DNA of 64,000 nt, taken from Arthrobacter sunyaminii (GTDB taxonomy: Bacteria > Actinomycetota > Actinomycetes > Actinomycetales > Micrococcaceae). The position numbers were made by a program, and so were the translations under genes. The notes under the pieces are model-generated. The model was not told where the DNA came from, did not search any database, and was given only the letters and a program-made list of their open reading frames with translations. Below, piece after piece: positions 1-8,210 of the stretch. Where the stretch lies: NCBI RefSeq assembly GCF_018866305.1, contig NZ_CP076456.1:1860001-1924000 (forward strand). Reading direction: 5' to 3'. How positions within the stretch are numbered: position 1 is the first letter of the stretch; the number at the start of each line of letters is the position of its first letter.

Positions 1-383
1 TGGTGGATCTGCAGCGGCGCCGGCTGGGGCCCGAGGCCCACCGGGATGACGACGGCGTGCTCCGCCTGGTGACCACGGGCCGGGACTACCGGTATTTTCT
101 GGACCTTGTCTGCGGTCCGGTCCGCCGTTTCGCCCATTCGGAGCCCATTGTGCTCACCGCGGTGCTGCGGCTCCTGCGCGACTGCGCAGCCACCGCCGTC
201 AACGATGCACAGAGCGAAGAGATCCGACGGCAGAGCTCGCTGGTACTCGAGACGGCACGCAACGAGATGGTGGCCGCGGACGACGAGGAAATCCGTGACA
301 TGGGACGACGGGTGGAGGAGGCGCTCGCGGGGAACCTGGAGGCGGCCTTTACCGACCGGGCGGGAGAGACCCGTTCGGTGTAG
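1..383 (+). CDS. DUF2254-type membrane protein, C-terminal fragment cut by the window edge
   Basis: The frame is open from the first bases and ends at a TAG at 381-383, so only the last ~126 residues are visible. The soluble tail reads like the C-terminus of DUF2254 membrane proteins: a 'dDGVLRLV' strand, then a helix with 'DLVCGPVRRFAHSEP' followed by an Arg-rich helix ('RRQSSLVLETA'). Family members have N-terminal membrane helices and unknown function. The GTG at base 3 is probably internal, not the start. Assignment rests on pattern recognition of the tail only. Confidence 0.55.
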   Translation, partial: VDLQRRRLGPEAHRDDDGVLRLVTTGRDYRYFLDLVCGPVRRFAHSEPIVLTAVLRLLRDCAATAVNDAQSEEIRRQSSLVLETARNEMVAADDEEIRDMGRRVEEALAGNLEAAFTDRAGETRSV

Positions 384-501
384 CCGGAGCAGAAACCCAA
401 AGTGGTCGAATTCCCTGCGGCACACCGTCCGTCAGTTGATCAACCTTCAGCCCTGACCGCGGCCGCGCCGAGATAGGGGAAGTCCCGCGCCCAGCGAAGC
501 C

Positions 502-1623
502 CTAGGGCTGGCGCCTGTCCACAGGCACCAACCCAGCGTCGGCACATCCCCGCGTCAGGCTCGCAAGGCCGAAGGCACTGAGAGGACTCGCCACGCCCGG
601 GGCAAGATCCTGCCGGTCACACAGCTGCTCAGCTCCCCAGGCAATCAGCTCGCCGGTCAGCGTGTACACATTGGGGCCGGTGAGCTGTACGGCGGACAGC
701 AGCTCCCCGTCCGTTCCCGCCACGGTGGCCACCACCTGTGTACGGGTTTTTGCCCGCCGGGCGCTGTCAGGTCCACCCGGTTTCCCGACGATCGGCGAGC
801 TCAGTTTCTCCATGACGCGGCGGCCCCGGGGGGACTGTGCTACCGCAGAAGAGGCCGCGGACATCAGGCTCATGGCACGGCTGAACGGGGAAAACCAGCC
901 GTTGTAAACCGATACGCTGTCCAGCTGGGGAAACGCATCGGGCAGGAAAAGAACTTCCGTGCCCGGGACCAGCAATCCCGTTTTATGTCCCCGGCGCGTT
1001 CCGATCACGGGAAAATCATGGACATCTGCCGCCGTCCGCACTTCAACCAGGCGTCCGTTGCTAAAGCGCACTGCCGGCAGGAACAGTCCGTCGCGCAGCG
1101 TGCTGCGGGTGCCGTGGCTCAGTCCAGGACGCAGCGAGCCGGACGTGAAGTATCCGACGTCGAGCTTGCGTCCGGCATCCCCGGCCTGCTGCGCAGCCAG
1201 GGCGCCGGCAAAGATTCCCGGGACATAGTCATACCCGAAGGCAGGCAACAGCACTGCGCCGGTTTCCTCCGACTGCCTCCCGAAGCGGTCCTGCAGCGTG
1301 CGGACAAACCCCACCTCTCCGGTGGTGTCGATGTAGCGGGCACCGGCCCGCACCGCTGCTTCGGCAACCCCCAGGCCGAACCGCTCGAAGGGGCCCACGG
1401 TACTGATCAGCACGTCGTCCTGTTCCAGCAGCCGGCGGATGCTCTCCGGATCCCCGGCGTCTGCGGCGGCGATTTCCAAGCCGGCGTGTTCCCGCGCCAG
1501 CCGGGCCAGGGCATCGACATTGCGTCCGGCCAGAAGCGGGCGCATACCCCGCTGCAGCAGTGAGCTCAGCACCAACCCACCGGTATATCCGGTGGCTCCG
1601 AACAGGACGATACGCCCGCTCAT
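502..1623 (-). CDS. Saccharopine dehydrogenase-like NAD(P)-binding protein (trans-acting enoyl reductase type)
   Basis: 373 residues. The N-terminus is a Rossmann fold with the dinucleotide loop GATGYTG at residues 9-15, followed by 'LLAGRN' and an 'ISTVGPFERFG' segment typical of the saccharopine dehydrogenase NADP-binding family, which in actinobacteria includes the trans-acting enoyl reductase group. The substrate cannot be told from sequence. The downstream neighbour on the same strand is the two-component pair, 77 bases away, with no sign of coupling. It starts at ATG 1623. Family assignment is good; the reaction is unknown. Confidence 0.75.
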   Translation of the reverse strand: MSGRIVLFGATGYTGGLVLSSLLQRGMRPLLAGRNVDALARLAREHAGLEIAAADAGDPESIRRLLEQDDVLISTVGPFERFGLGVAEAAVRAGARYIDTTGEVGFVRTLQDRFGRQSEETGAVLLPAFGYDYVPGIFAGALAAQQAGDAGRKLDVGYFTSGSLRPGLSHGTRSTLRDGLFLPAVRFSNGRLVEVRTAADVHDFPVIGTRRGHKTGLLVPGTEVLFLPDAFPQLDSVSVYNGWFSPFSRAMSLMSAASSAVAQSPRGRRVMEKLSSPIVGKPGGPDSARRAKTRTQVVATVAGTDGELLSAVQLTGPNVYTLTGELIAWGAEQLCDRQDLAPGVASPLSAFGLASLTRGCADAGLVPVDRRQP

Positions 1624-1700
1624 TGGTCGGTCACCGGCGCATAACGGGTGTCATCATCCATCGCTGTAGTCATGCCGCACAGCATACGCAGGTGAAGCCC

Positions 1701-2360
1701 CTAGGCCGACTGCAGATAGGCCAGAACGGCCAGCACCCGCCGGTGGTCGGCCGGGCTTTGTTCCAGCCCGAGCTTGGCGAAGATGGAAGTAATGTTTTTC
1801 TCCACCGCTCCGGCGGAAAGGAACAGTGTGCTGCCGACGGCGGCATTCGTGCGGCCCTGCGCCATCAGCGCCAGCACCTCCTGCTCGCGCGGGGTCAGCC
1901 GGTCCAGGTCCGATCGGTGCCGGGAGGCGCCCATGAGCTGCCGGACCACCTCCGGATCCAGCACGGTTTCGCCTCGCGCCAGCCGCGCCAGGGCGTCCAA
2001 AAAATCGGCGACATCGGCCACCCGGTCCTTCAGCAAATAGCCGACGCCCGCAGGATGCCCGGCCAGCAGATCAGCGGCATAGCGGGTCTCCACATACTGC
2101 GACAACACCAGCACCCCAATCTGCGGATACGTTTGGCGCAGTTCCAGCGCGGCGCGGATTCCCTCATTGGTGAACGTGGGGGGCATCCTGTTGTCCAGGA
2201 CGACGACGTCGGGCAGCTCGCCGTCGTCCGCCGCGGCCACGGCGTCGAGCAGATCCGCGGCATTGTCGACGGCGGTGGCCACGATGTGCCCGCGGCTGGT
2301 GAGCAGTTCGGTGAGACCTGCCCGCAGCAGGGCCGAGTCTTCGGCCAGCGCTATCCGCAT
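1701..2360 (-). CDS. NarL/FixJ-type response regulator
   Basis: About 219 residues: an N-terminal receiver domain (MRIALAED, acidic pocket E7/D8, phospho-acceptor Asp near residue 56 in VVLDNRMP) and a C-terminal LuxR-type helix-turn-helix beginning at LTPREQEVLALMAQG. It is the partner of the histidine kinase directly upstream on the same strand. Start choice: the receiver domain begins at ATG 2360, but an in-frame ATG at 2408 forms an ATGA overlap with the kinase stop and would add 16 residues. Neither start has a good Shine-Dalgarno sequence, so translational coupling is likely and the true start is open. Confidence 0.9.
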   Translation of the reverse strand: MRIALAEDSALLRAGLTELLTSRGHIVATAVDNAADLLDAVAAADDGELPDVVVLDNRMPPTFTNEGIRAALELRQTYPQIGVLVLSQYVETRYAADLLAGHPAGVGYLLKDRVADVADFLDALARLARGETVLDPEVVRQLMGASRHRSDLDRLTPREQEVLALMAQGRTNAAVGSTLFLSAGAVEKNITSIFAKLGLEQSPADHRRVLAVLAYLQSA

Positions 2361-2404
2361 GAGGTGTGTGCCCGTGACGGGCAAGGCAACGGAAAGTGCT
2401 GGAA

Positions 2405-3733
2405 TCATGCCTTTGAGGATAGCGGAAGCTCCACCATGACCAGCGTGGGACCGCCGGCGGGGGACTGAATGTCCAGCAGGCCGTCCACGGAGCCGACGCG
2501 CTCCCGCAGTCCAGCCAGGCCGGTGCGGGTGCCGTCTGCGGGGCGGTGCCCGACGGCGCCGCCCCGGCCGTCGTCGCTCACGGTGAGGCGCAGGCCGTCG
2601 TCGTCGTTCCCCGCTACCGCGATGTCGATCCGGGTGCCGCGGGAGTGTTTGACCGCGTTGTTCACCAGTTCACTGGCGCAGAAATAAGCAATCGCCTCGA
2701 TGGCAGGGTCCGGGCGGCGGGCCAGCTGATAGGTCACGGAGGTAGGCAGGGCCGCGCCCGCGGCCAGGGTTTCCAACGCGGTATCCAGTCCGTCCTCGAG
2801 CGCGGCGGGCCGGATGCCGCGGGCCAGGCTGCGCAGGTCCGCCAGGGCTTCCTTGGCGGTACCGTTGGCACTGTCCAGCAGGGCAAGGATTTCGGGGATG
2901 GCCTCTGCTCCGGCCAGACGGTCGCGGACGTCGCCCACTTTCATGGCGATGGACACCAGCTGCGCCTGCGTGCCGTCATGCAGGTCACGCTCGATCCGGT
3001 GCAGCCGCTCATCGGCGTCCTTTACCGAGGCGCTGCGGGACTGCTCCAGGGTGCGTACCCGCAGGCTCCAAGCGGTGGGGGTGAGCAGGGCGGCTGCAAG
3101 GCCCGCCTGCAGGCGGGCCGTGACGTTGTTAATCCAAGGCCAGACAAATAGAAGGATCAGCAGGCCGGCACCGGCGTAAATCCACTGCCACATGGGGGTA
3201 TCCGCGTAAACCTCCGGAAAGACCTGCGTGCCCCGGCGCCACGAGCCGTCGGCGGCCTGCTGCAGCGGTATAAAGCGGTACCAAAACCAGTGCGTAACCC
3301 CGCCCAATCCGGTTGCCAGGAGGGTGACGCTGAGGGTGAAGGCGACGATGGACAGCAGACAGGAGAGCACCATGTGCAGCAGCGCCCGCCAACCGGCCCC
3401 GTCCAGCAGTGCGCTGCGCAGAAAACCCAGGAACCCGGGCCTCGGCGCAAACGGCACCGGCCCCGGCAGATCAGTGCCCAGCAGGTGCCGGACCAGACCT
3501 CGGTTCAGCCAGCCCCAGCCCCTGGAGGCCACCACCATGGTCGCGGGAATCACCAGCCCGACCCACGTAAACAACAGCGAGACGCCCAGGGAAACGGTGA
3601 TCACAAAGTAAAAAAAGGCCGCCGTGGTCAGCACGATCGAAATCCAGTGGTAGGCAAAGGCCAGCCAGGTCTTTCCGCGGAACAGCGCGGGGATCCCTGA
3701 TCGGCGGGAGGCACGGGGCAGCGTTTGTGTCAT
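2405..3733 (-). CDS. Sensor histidine kinase with PF13796-like membrane sensor domain
   Basis: 442 residues from ATG 3733. The N-terminal half holds about four to five hydrophobic segments of the actinobacterial 'putative sensor' type. It is followed by a HisKA_3 dimerisation/phosphoacceptor helix (RDLHDGTQAQLVSIAMKVG; the His is the likely phosphorylation site) and a HATPase domain (N-box NNAVKHSRG, G-box DDGRGGA). It should autophosphorylate and pass phosphate to the adjacent NarL-type regulator. The stop overlaps an ATG of the regulator. The signal is unknown. The start lies next to the divergent, decayed merR gene, so the two genes share the 3734-3868 control region. Confidence 0.88.
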   Translation of the reverse strand: MTQTLPRASRRSGIPALFRGKTWLAFAYHWISIVLTTAAFFYFVITVSLGVSLLFTWVGLVIPATMVVASRGWGWLNRGLVRHLLGTDLPGPVPFAPRPGFLGFLRSALLDGAGWRALLHMVLSCLLSIVAFTLSVTLLATGLGGVTHWFWYRFIPLQQAADGSWRRGTQVFPEVYADTPMWQWIYAGAGLLILLFVWPWINNVTARLQAGLAAALLTPTAWSLRVRTLEQSRSASVKDADERLHRIERDLHDGTQAQLVSIAMKVGDVRDRLAGAEAIPEILALLDSANGTAKEALADLRSLARGIRPAALEDGLDTALETLAAGAALPTSVTYQLARRPDPAIEAIAYFCASELVNNAVKHSRGTRIDIAVAGNDDDGLRLTVSDDGRGGAVGHRPADGTRTGLAGLRERVGSVDGLLDIQSPAGGPTLVMVELPLSSKA

Positions 3734-3831
3734 GGCCCAAGTCTGCCGGTAACGCGGGGTTCGCCGGCACGGGGCATGCCGCCGCGTCCTGGTGGGGATA
3801 TCCCCCGGGTAAGGCGGCTCACAGGCGATAC

Positions 3832-3871
3832 TTGACCCTGACACAGTGGCAGACGGGAGAACTGGAACATG
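3832..3871 (+). promoter_or_regulatory. MerR-type promoter/operator left upstream of the truncated regulator
   Basis: A -35 box TTGACC (3832-3837) is followed by an imperfect dyad CTGACACAGTGGCAG (3838-3852, pattern CTGnCACnGTGnCAG), a long spacer and, at 3869, an ATG. Long spacers with a central dyad are the hallmark of promoters activated by MerR-family regulators, and autoregulated actinobacterial merR genes often carry such an element immediately before their start codon. Here the ATG is out of frame with the surviving regulator coding sequence. Confidence 0.6.
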
Positions 3872-3874
3872 TTA

Positions 3875-4560
3875 CCTACGATCCCGCGCAGCTGGAACGG
3901 CTGCACCGGATTGTTGCCCTCCGCCAGCTCGGCTTCGGTTTGGAGGACATCTGCTCCATTCTCGACGCCGGTGTGGACGCCGGCCGGATTGCAGACATGC
4001 TCCGCATCCGGCGCGCCGACGTGGAACGCGAGCAACGGACGGCTTCGGCCCGGCTCATCGATGTTGAGCGCAGGCTCCACCTCATTGAAAAGGAACATTC
4101 CATGTCACAGATCGAGATCGTCTCCAAGTCCCTGCCTGCCGTCCGGCTGGCTGCCCGCGGCGCCGTGGTTGCCGAACAGCCGGAGGTCGCCGGCGTCGTC
4201 GGGCCGTTGTTCGATGCCGTGGGGGACATCCTGACTTCCGCAGGTGTTCGGCTGGACCAGCCGATTGCCCAGTATGAAATGACCGAAGACGGTTTGCGCA
4301 TCCTCGCCGGCTATGCCATCAGCTCGGACGCGCCCGAGGGTGTGGACGCAGTGGATTTGCCCTCGGTGCCGGTCGCCATCTGCGGCGTTCACTTGGGCAG
4401 TATGGACCGGATCGGGGAAAGCTGGCAGGCCGTTCACGCCGAGATGATCGCCCGCGGCTTCTCGCCGTCCGGTCCGTGCCGGGAGGTCTATGTCCGGGCC
4501 GTGTCCGATGACCAGCAGGACTGGGTTACTGAGCTGCAGCAGCCGGTTGAGCGGGCCTGA
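3875..4560 (+). pseudogene. MerR-family regulator lacking its helix-turn-helix; GyrI-like effector domain remains
   Basis: The recognisable protein begins abruptly at 'TYDPAQLERLHRIVALRQLG', the segment that follows the wing of the MerR DNA-binding domain. It continues through the dimerisation coiled coil into a GyrI-like effector-binding domain (from about 'SQIEIVSKSLPAVRLAA' to the stop). The ~40-residue HTH is absent: the promoter and ATG-TTA at 3869 are joined directly to the post-HTH codons in another frame. An internal ATG at 4102 has a plausible ribosome site (AAAAGGA) and could yield a 152-residue stand-alone effector domain. Either this is a relic or only the ligand-binding domain is now made. 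Confidence 0.7.
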
Positions 4561-4561
4561 G

Positions 4562-4598
4562 GTTCGGCGGACCGGCAAAGAGTGCCGGTCCGCCGAAC
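4562..4598. terminator. Strong hairpin between convergent genes
   Basis: A perfect 16-bp stem (GTTCGGCGGACCGGCA, 4562-4577, and its complement 4583-4598) with a 5-base loop lies immediately after the merR stop and immediately before the end of the convergent short-chain dehydrogenase. There is no T-tract on either side. It may act as a bidirectional terminator or transcript-end stabiliser. Confidence 0.6.
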
Positions 4599-4602
4599 AC
4601 GG

Positions 4603-5355
4603 TCAGACGTTATAGATCTTCCCCGCCGTAATTCCGCCGTCCACAACAAATTCGGCCCCGGTGCAGAAGCTGGATTCGTCGCTGGCGAGGAACACGACCA
4701 TGCTGGTGACCTCTTCGGGAGCGGCCGGACGGGTGAGTGTGGTTTCGGTGAAGTCGATCGGCTTCTGTTCGCCCATCACGGCTGTCATCGGAGTCTGGAT
4801 GGATCCCGGGTGGACCGAGTTGACCCGGACGCGAGAGCCGGCCAGCTCCATGGCGGCGGACTTGGTGAGGCCCCGGACGCCGAACTTCGATGCCGTGTAG
4901 CCGTGCATCCCGGCAATGCCTTCCAACCCTGCGGTGGAGGAAATGTTGATGATGGATGACGGAGCGGAAGCCTTCAACGCCTCGACTGACGCCGTCATGC
5001 CCAGGAACGGTCCGGTCAAGTTGATATCCAGGACCCGCTGCCAGCGCTCCACCGGATACTCGCCCAGCGCCCCGCCGTCGAGAATCCCGGCGTTGTTCAC
5101 CAGGACATTGAGTTCGCCGAAGGCTTCAAGAGTGGCGGCAACGGCGGCGGCCCAGTCCCCGGCGCTGGTGACATTCAGGTGCACGTAACGGGCGGCTTCA
5201 CCCAGTTCTTCCGCCAGGGCCGTACCGGCGTCGTCATTGATGTCCGCAATCATTACCTTGGCACCTTCGCGCACGAAGGCGCGGGCATGGGAGGCGCCCA
5301 TGCCGCTTGCTGCTCCGGTGATCAGGGCTACTTTGTCTTTAAGTCGATCGCTCAT
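4603..5355 (-). CDS. Short-chain dehydrogenase/reductase (classical SDR)
   Basis: 250 residues from ATG 5355. It has the cofactor loop TGAASGMG, the NNAG motif (VNNAGILDG), catalytic Ser in NISSTAG, and YTASKFG (Tyr and Lys of the YxxxK motif). The acidic residue after beta-2 (MIADIN) suggests NAD rather than NADP. The overall pattern is like 3-alpha/20-beta-hydroxysteroid dehydrogenases, but the substrate cannot be assigned. It lies 41 bases downstream of the VOC gene on the same strand, so the two may be co-transcribed. Confidence 0.88.
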   Translation of the reverse strand: MSDRLKDKVALITGAASGMGASHARAFVREGAKVMIADINDDAGTALAEELGEAARYVHLNVTSAGDWAAAVAATLEAFGELNVLVNNAGILDGGALGEYPVERWQRVLDINLTGPFLGMTASVEALKASAPSSIINISSTAGLEGIAGMHGYTASKFGVRGLTKSAAMELAGSRVRVNSVHPGSIQTPMTAVMGEQKPIDFTETTLTRPAAPEEVTSMVVFLASDESSFCTGAEFVVDGGITAGKIYNV

Positions 5356-5396
5356 GAGGGCTTCCTTCGCGTGTGAGGGGATCAAGGTGGGGTGGG

Positions 5397-5777
5397 TTAG
5401 TTTGGCCGGACAGCGGTAAGGCAGAACGGATGGCCCGCGGGGTCCAGAAGTACCCGCCACTGTCCGGGTGCCGGCTGGTGGTCAGCGGGCTTTGCGCCCA
5501 ACCGTACTGCCGCGTCCGCTGCTGAGTCCACGTTGTCCACGGCAATATCCAGATGCATCTGCTGGCGCTGGGGACCATCCGGCCAGGAAGGCGGGATGTA
5601 GTCATCGGCACGCATCAGCGTCAGCATGGGGCCGGCCCCGGACAACGCCACCACGCCGCGGTCCGGGGTGGCAAACGCTTCAACAAGTCCCAGAAGCGCG
5701 CAATAAAACTCAGCCAGCACATCGGTATCAGGGCAATCAAGGGAAATGGACGCAAGCTGTCCCACACGTTCAGTCAT
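5397..5777 (-). CDS. VOC (glyoxalase/bleomycin resistance) family protein
   Basis: 126 residues. Paired beta-alpha-beta-beta-beta units: 'ISLDCPDTDVLAEFYCALLGL' region at the N-terminus, 'QMHLDIAVDNVDSAADAAVRLGAK' in the second half and the C-terminal 'WRVLLDPAGHPFCL'. This is the metal-dependent VOC fold. The candidate metal ligands His (MHLD) and Glu/Asp differ between subfamilies, so catalytic activity is unproven. The start is ATG 5777; the open frame extends farther upstream but has no family similarity there. Confidence 0.8.
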   Translation of the reverse strand: MTERVGQLASISLDCPDTDVLAEFYCALLGLVEAFATPDRGVVALSGAGPMLTLMRADDYIPPSWPDGPQRQQMHLDIAVDNVDSAADAAVRLGAKPADHQPAPGQWRVLLDPAGHPFCLTAVRPN

Positions 5778-6016
5778 GGCTTCAAACCTACAGTGTGCCC
5801 GGATGCCGCTGCGTGGCCATGTCTTTCTGACTGCTGTTGTCGTGTTGAGTCTGTCCAACCCCACGGGTGTTGCGAATTCTTTGCCCCAGGCGGCAAAAAC
5901 TTCGGGCCACCGAGGCTGGAATAGAACCTCCAACCTCCCACAGGAGACCTCACGCTTGTAACGTCGAAGGGGTGCAAACGGGCCCCCGCTTGCCGGCACA
6001 CCATCAGGGAGCTGCG

Positions 6017-6418
6017 ATGAGACTGGAACCGCGCCGGCCCAGCACCAAGGGACCTGCCAACATGTTCACCGGCGACGTCTGGTTCGAAGTCATCGCCGCA
6101 CCTCAGCCCGCGCCGTCGCGCATGCGGGTGAATTCCGTCCACTTCGCCCCCGGAGCCCGGACCGCCTGGCATGTGCACGCCGTCGGGCAGACCGTGCACG
6201 TGACCGAGGGCTGCGGGCTGATCCAGTCGCGCGGCGGCGAGGTGACCGAGATGCGCCCCGGCGACACCGTCTACACCCCGCCGGGGGAGTGGCACTGGCA
6301 CGGTGCAGCCCCCGACACCCTTATGACTCATCTGGCCATGTGGGAGGCGCCGGAGGAAGGCGCCGAATCGGAATGGGGAGACCTGGTCACCGACGAGGAA
6401 TACCGTTCCCGCACGTAA
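6017..6418 (+). CDS. Cupin-domain protein
   Basis: 133 residues starting at ATG 6017 (ribosome site AGGGAG). The cupin motifs are visible: W-H-V-H-A at the first motif (GARTAWHVHAVGQTVHV) and PGDTVYTPPGEWHWHGA at the second, giving the usual His-rich metal site. Small single-domain cupins of this type are often carboxymuconolactone- or quercetinase-like. The gene precedes an aldo/keto reductase by 33 bases on the same strand, suggesting a small redox/detoxification operon. Function not determined. Confidence 0.82.
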   Translation: MRLEPRRPSTKGPANMFTGDVWFEVIAAPQPAPSRMRVNSVHFAPGARTAWHVHAVGQTVHVTEGCGLIQSRGGEVTEMRPGDTVYTPPGEWHWHGAAPDTLMTHLAMWEAPEEGAESEWGDLVTDEEYRSRT

Positions 6419-6451
6419 ACGGCAGGAACGCTGCCACTGAAAGGAAACCCG

Positions 6452-7297
6452 ATGGAATACGTCACCCTGAACAATGACGTGATTATGCCGATCCTTGGCT
6501 TCGGTGTGTACCAAATCCCGCCGGACAAGACCGAAGCGGCCGTGACGAATGCCCTCAACGCCGGCTACCGCTCACTGGACACGGCCGCCGCCTATCAGAA
6601 CGAGGAAGCCGTGGGCCGCGCCGTGCACAAAAGCGGCATCCCCCGCAACGAACTCTTCATCACCACCAAACTCTGGATCCAGGACAACGGCGAGGCCACC
6701 ACCATGCAGGCCTTCGAAACCTCGCTGCGGAACCTGGGCATGGAATACGTGGATCTGTATCTGATCCACCAGCCCTTCGGTGATGTCTACGGCGAGTGGC
6801 GGACGATGGAACAGATCTTCAACGACGGCGGCGCCCGTGCCATTGGTGTCTCCAACTTTGGATCTGACCGGCTGCTGGATTTGATCCTCCACAACAACGT
6901 CACCCCGGCCGTGAACCAGATTGAGACAAACCCGTTCTACCAGCGGGCGGTCGAAAACGAACTGATGCATACCCACGGCGTTCAGCACGAATCCTGGGCC
7001 CCGTTCGCGGAGGGGAAAAACAACCTCTTCGAGAACCCGACCCTTGACACCATCAGTTCCGAGCACGGCAAGTCCGTGGCCCAGGTGGTGCTGCGCTGGC
7101 TGATCCAGCGTGAAATTGTGGTGATCCCCAAAACCGTCCAGGTGGACCGGATGGCCGCGAACATGGACGTGTTCGATTTTGAGCTGAGCCCTCAGGAAAT
7201 GGCTGCCATCGCTGACCTCGATACCGGCAAGACCCAGTTCTTCAACCACAGTGACCCGGAGGCCGTCAGCCAGCTCAGCGGCGTCAAAATGGAGTAA
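6452..7297 (+). CDS. Aldo/keto reductase
   Basis: 281 residues with ribosome site GAAAGGAAA. The catalytic tetrad is complete: Asp43 and Tyr48 in [10 protein letters not shown], Lys73 in TTKLW and His106 in YLIHQP. The NADP-binding C-terminal region ([20 protein letters not shown]) is typical of the 2,5-diketo-D-gluconate reductase-like group. It reduces aldehydes or ketones with NADPH; the substrate is not predictable. It follows the cupin gene closely. Confidence 0.92.
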   Translation: MEYVTLNNDVIMPILGFGVYQIPPDKTEAAVTNALNAGYRSLDTAAAYQNEEAVGRAVHKSGIPRNELFITTKLWIQDNGEATTMQAFETSLRNLGMEYVDLYLIHQPFGDVYGEWRTMEQIFNDGGARAIGVSNFGSDRLLDLILHNNVTPAVNQIETNPFYQRAVENELMHTHGVQHESWAPFAEGKNNLFENPTLDTISSEHGKSVAQVVLRWLIQREIVVIPKTVQVDRMAANMDVFDFELSPQEMAAIADLDTGKTQFFNHSDPEAVSQLSGVKME

Positions 7298-7327
7298 GCC
7301 AGCCCCCGCCGCGGCAGACCACCCGGG

Positions 7328-7888
7328 TCACTCTGACTCGGGGGCTGCGGCAGTTTCGGGCGCCTTGTGTAGGTCGCGCACGAGGTAAAGCCAGGGGAAG
7401 GCCCGGCAGCCGACCTCCCAGCCGTCTGTCTCGTAGAGGTGGGACGGCTTCGTCCACAGCACCCGGCGGTGCTCCCACTGGGTATCGGTGCGCAGCACGC
7501 GGTGACGCAGCCAGTCGACGCCGATGGTGCGCCAGCCCATCCTCCCGGCAAGCTCCAGTTCACCCATCTCATCGAAGGCAGTCACCGGTCCGAGCCATCG
7601 TTCCTGAGAATCGGGGAGGCCCTCCTCCGTGCGGCCGCCGAAACGCTGCTGGACAGCTTGCCGGGTCAATCCCAGCTCACGGCCTAGTGCAGCCCAGCTG
7701 ACGCCTGCGCTTCGGGCAGCAGCGACCGCCCGGTGCTGTAGTTGCTGGCTGGCGCGTTCAGCCGCACCAGTCCGCGCCACGAGGGCGAGATGGTCCGCCT
7801 CGGTGAGGTTGCCGGCGTCGTCGTAATCGCCGAGTATCAGGGCTCCGATCTGCTCCTGAAGATCTGTGCCGCCAAGCTGGTCCGTCAC
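7328..7888 (-). CDS. Small helix-turn-helix protein, second gene of a two-gene operon
   Basis: 186 residues from GTG 7888, whose GTGA overlaps the stop of the upstream membrane-protein gene. Residues ~50-85 contain a helix-turn-helix of the pattern 'SAGVSWAALGRELGLTRQAV', closely resembling that of the 81-residue protein at 20343 ('GMSWQSIADALGVTRQAV'). The rest, rich in Trp, matches no family I can name. It may bind the duplicated operator upstream of the operon and so autoregulate; this is inference from position. Confidence 0.7.
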   Translation of the reverse strand: MTDQLGGTDLQEQIGALILGDYDDAGNLTEADHLALVARTGAAERASQQLQHRAVAAARSAGVSWAALGRELGLTRQAVQQRFGGRTEEGLPDSQERWLGPVTAFDEMGELELAGRMGWRTIGVDWLRHRVLRTDTQWEHRRVLWTKPSHLYETDGWEVGCRAFPWLYLVRDLHKAPETAAAPESE

Positions 7889-8130
7889 TGCTGGTCCGTC
7901 CGGTCCCGGCTGGGGAGCCAGTCGTCTGTCTGGGTGCTGGTAAGCCCGTGTCTGCGGACACAGAGAACGCCAAAATAGACGCTCAGGACGATCAGCATGA
8001 ACGCTGCCCCCTGGCACATGCCCTTGAGGAATCCGTCCAAGTCAAGGATGAGGTACAGGGCGATCAGCGCCAGTCCCGCCACCAGCATGATGAAGGCCAA
8101 AAGGGCTATGACAGCTCGTGAAGATTTCAT
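7885..8130 (-). CDS. Small two-helix membrane protein
   Basis: 81 residues with two predicted transmembrane helices ('AVIALLAFIMLVAGLALIAL' and 'GAAFMLIVLSVYFGVLCV') and a hydrophilic tail. It has no recognised family. It is the first gene of an operon with the HTH protein (GTGA overlap). Its start codon lies inside a perfect inverted repeat, so expression is probably controlled at that site. Confidence 0.65.
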   Translation of the reverse strand: MKSSRAVIALLAFIMLVAGLALIALYLILDLDGFLKGMCQGAAFMLIVLSVYFGVLCVRRHGLTSTQTDDWLPSRDRTDQQ

Positions 8131-8180
8131 GTGTCAATTAGAAGTTGACACATATCCGGTGTCAAGGCCTTATTGACGCC
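8129..8180. promoter_or_regulatory. Two tandem copies of the dyad GTGTCAA-N7-TTGACAC at the HTH operon start
   Basis: Copy 1: ATGTGTCAA (8129-8137), 7-base spacer, TTGACACAT (8145-8153), perfect. Copy 2: GGTGTCAA (8158-8165), 7-base spacer, TTGACGCC (8173-8180), one mismatch. Centres are 28 bp apart. Copy 1 covers the start codon of the gene at 7885-8130. Copy 2 is followed by six Ts on the + strand and could alternatively be a terminator hairpin, but no + strand gene ends nearby. The equal spacing favours a paired operator. Confidence 0.6.
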
Positions 8181-8210
8181 TTTTTTCTTTGTCCGTCCCC
8201 TCCAAAGCTG

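Noticed and set aside
5778..5999. N-terminal extension of the VOC protein
   Set aside because: The frame is open, but the family fold begins at ATG 5777 and the extension is compositionally random.
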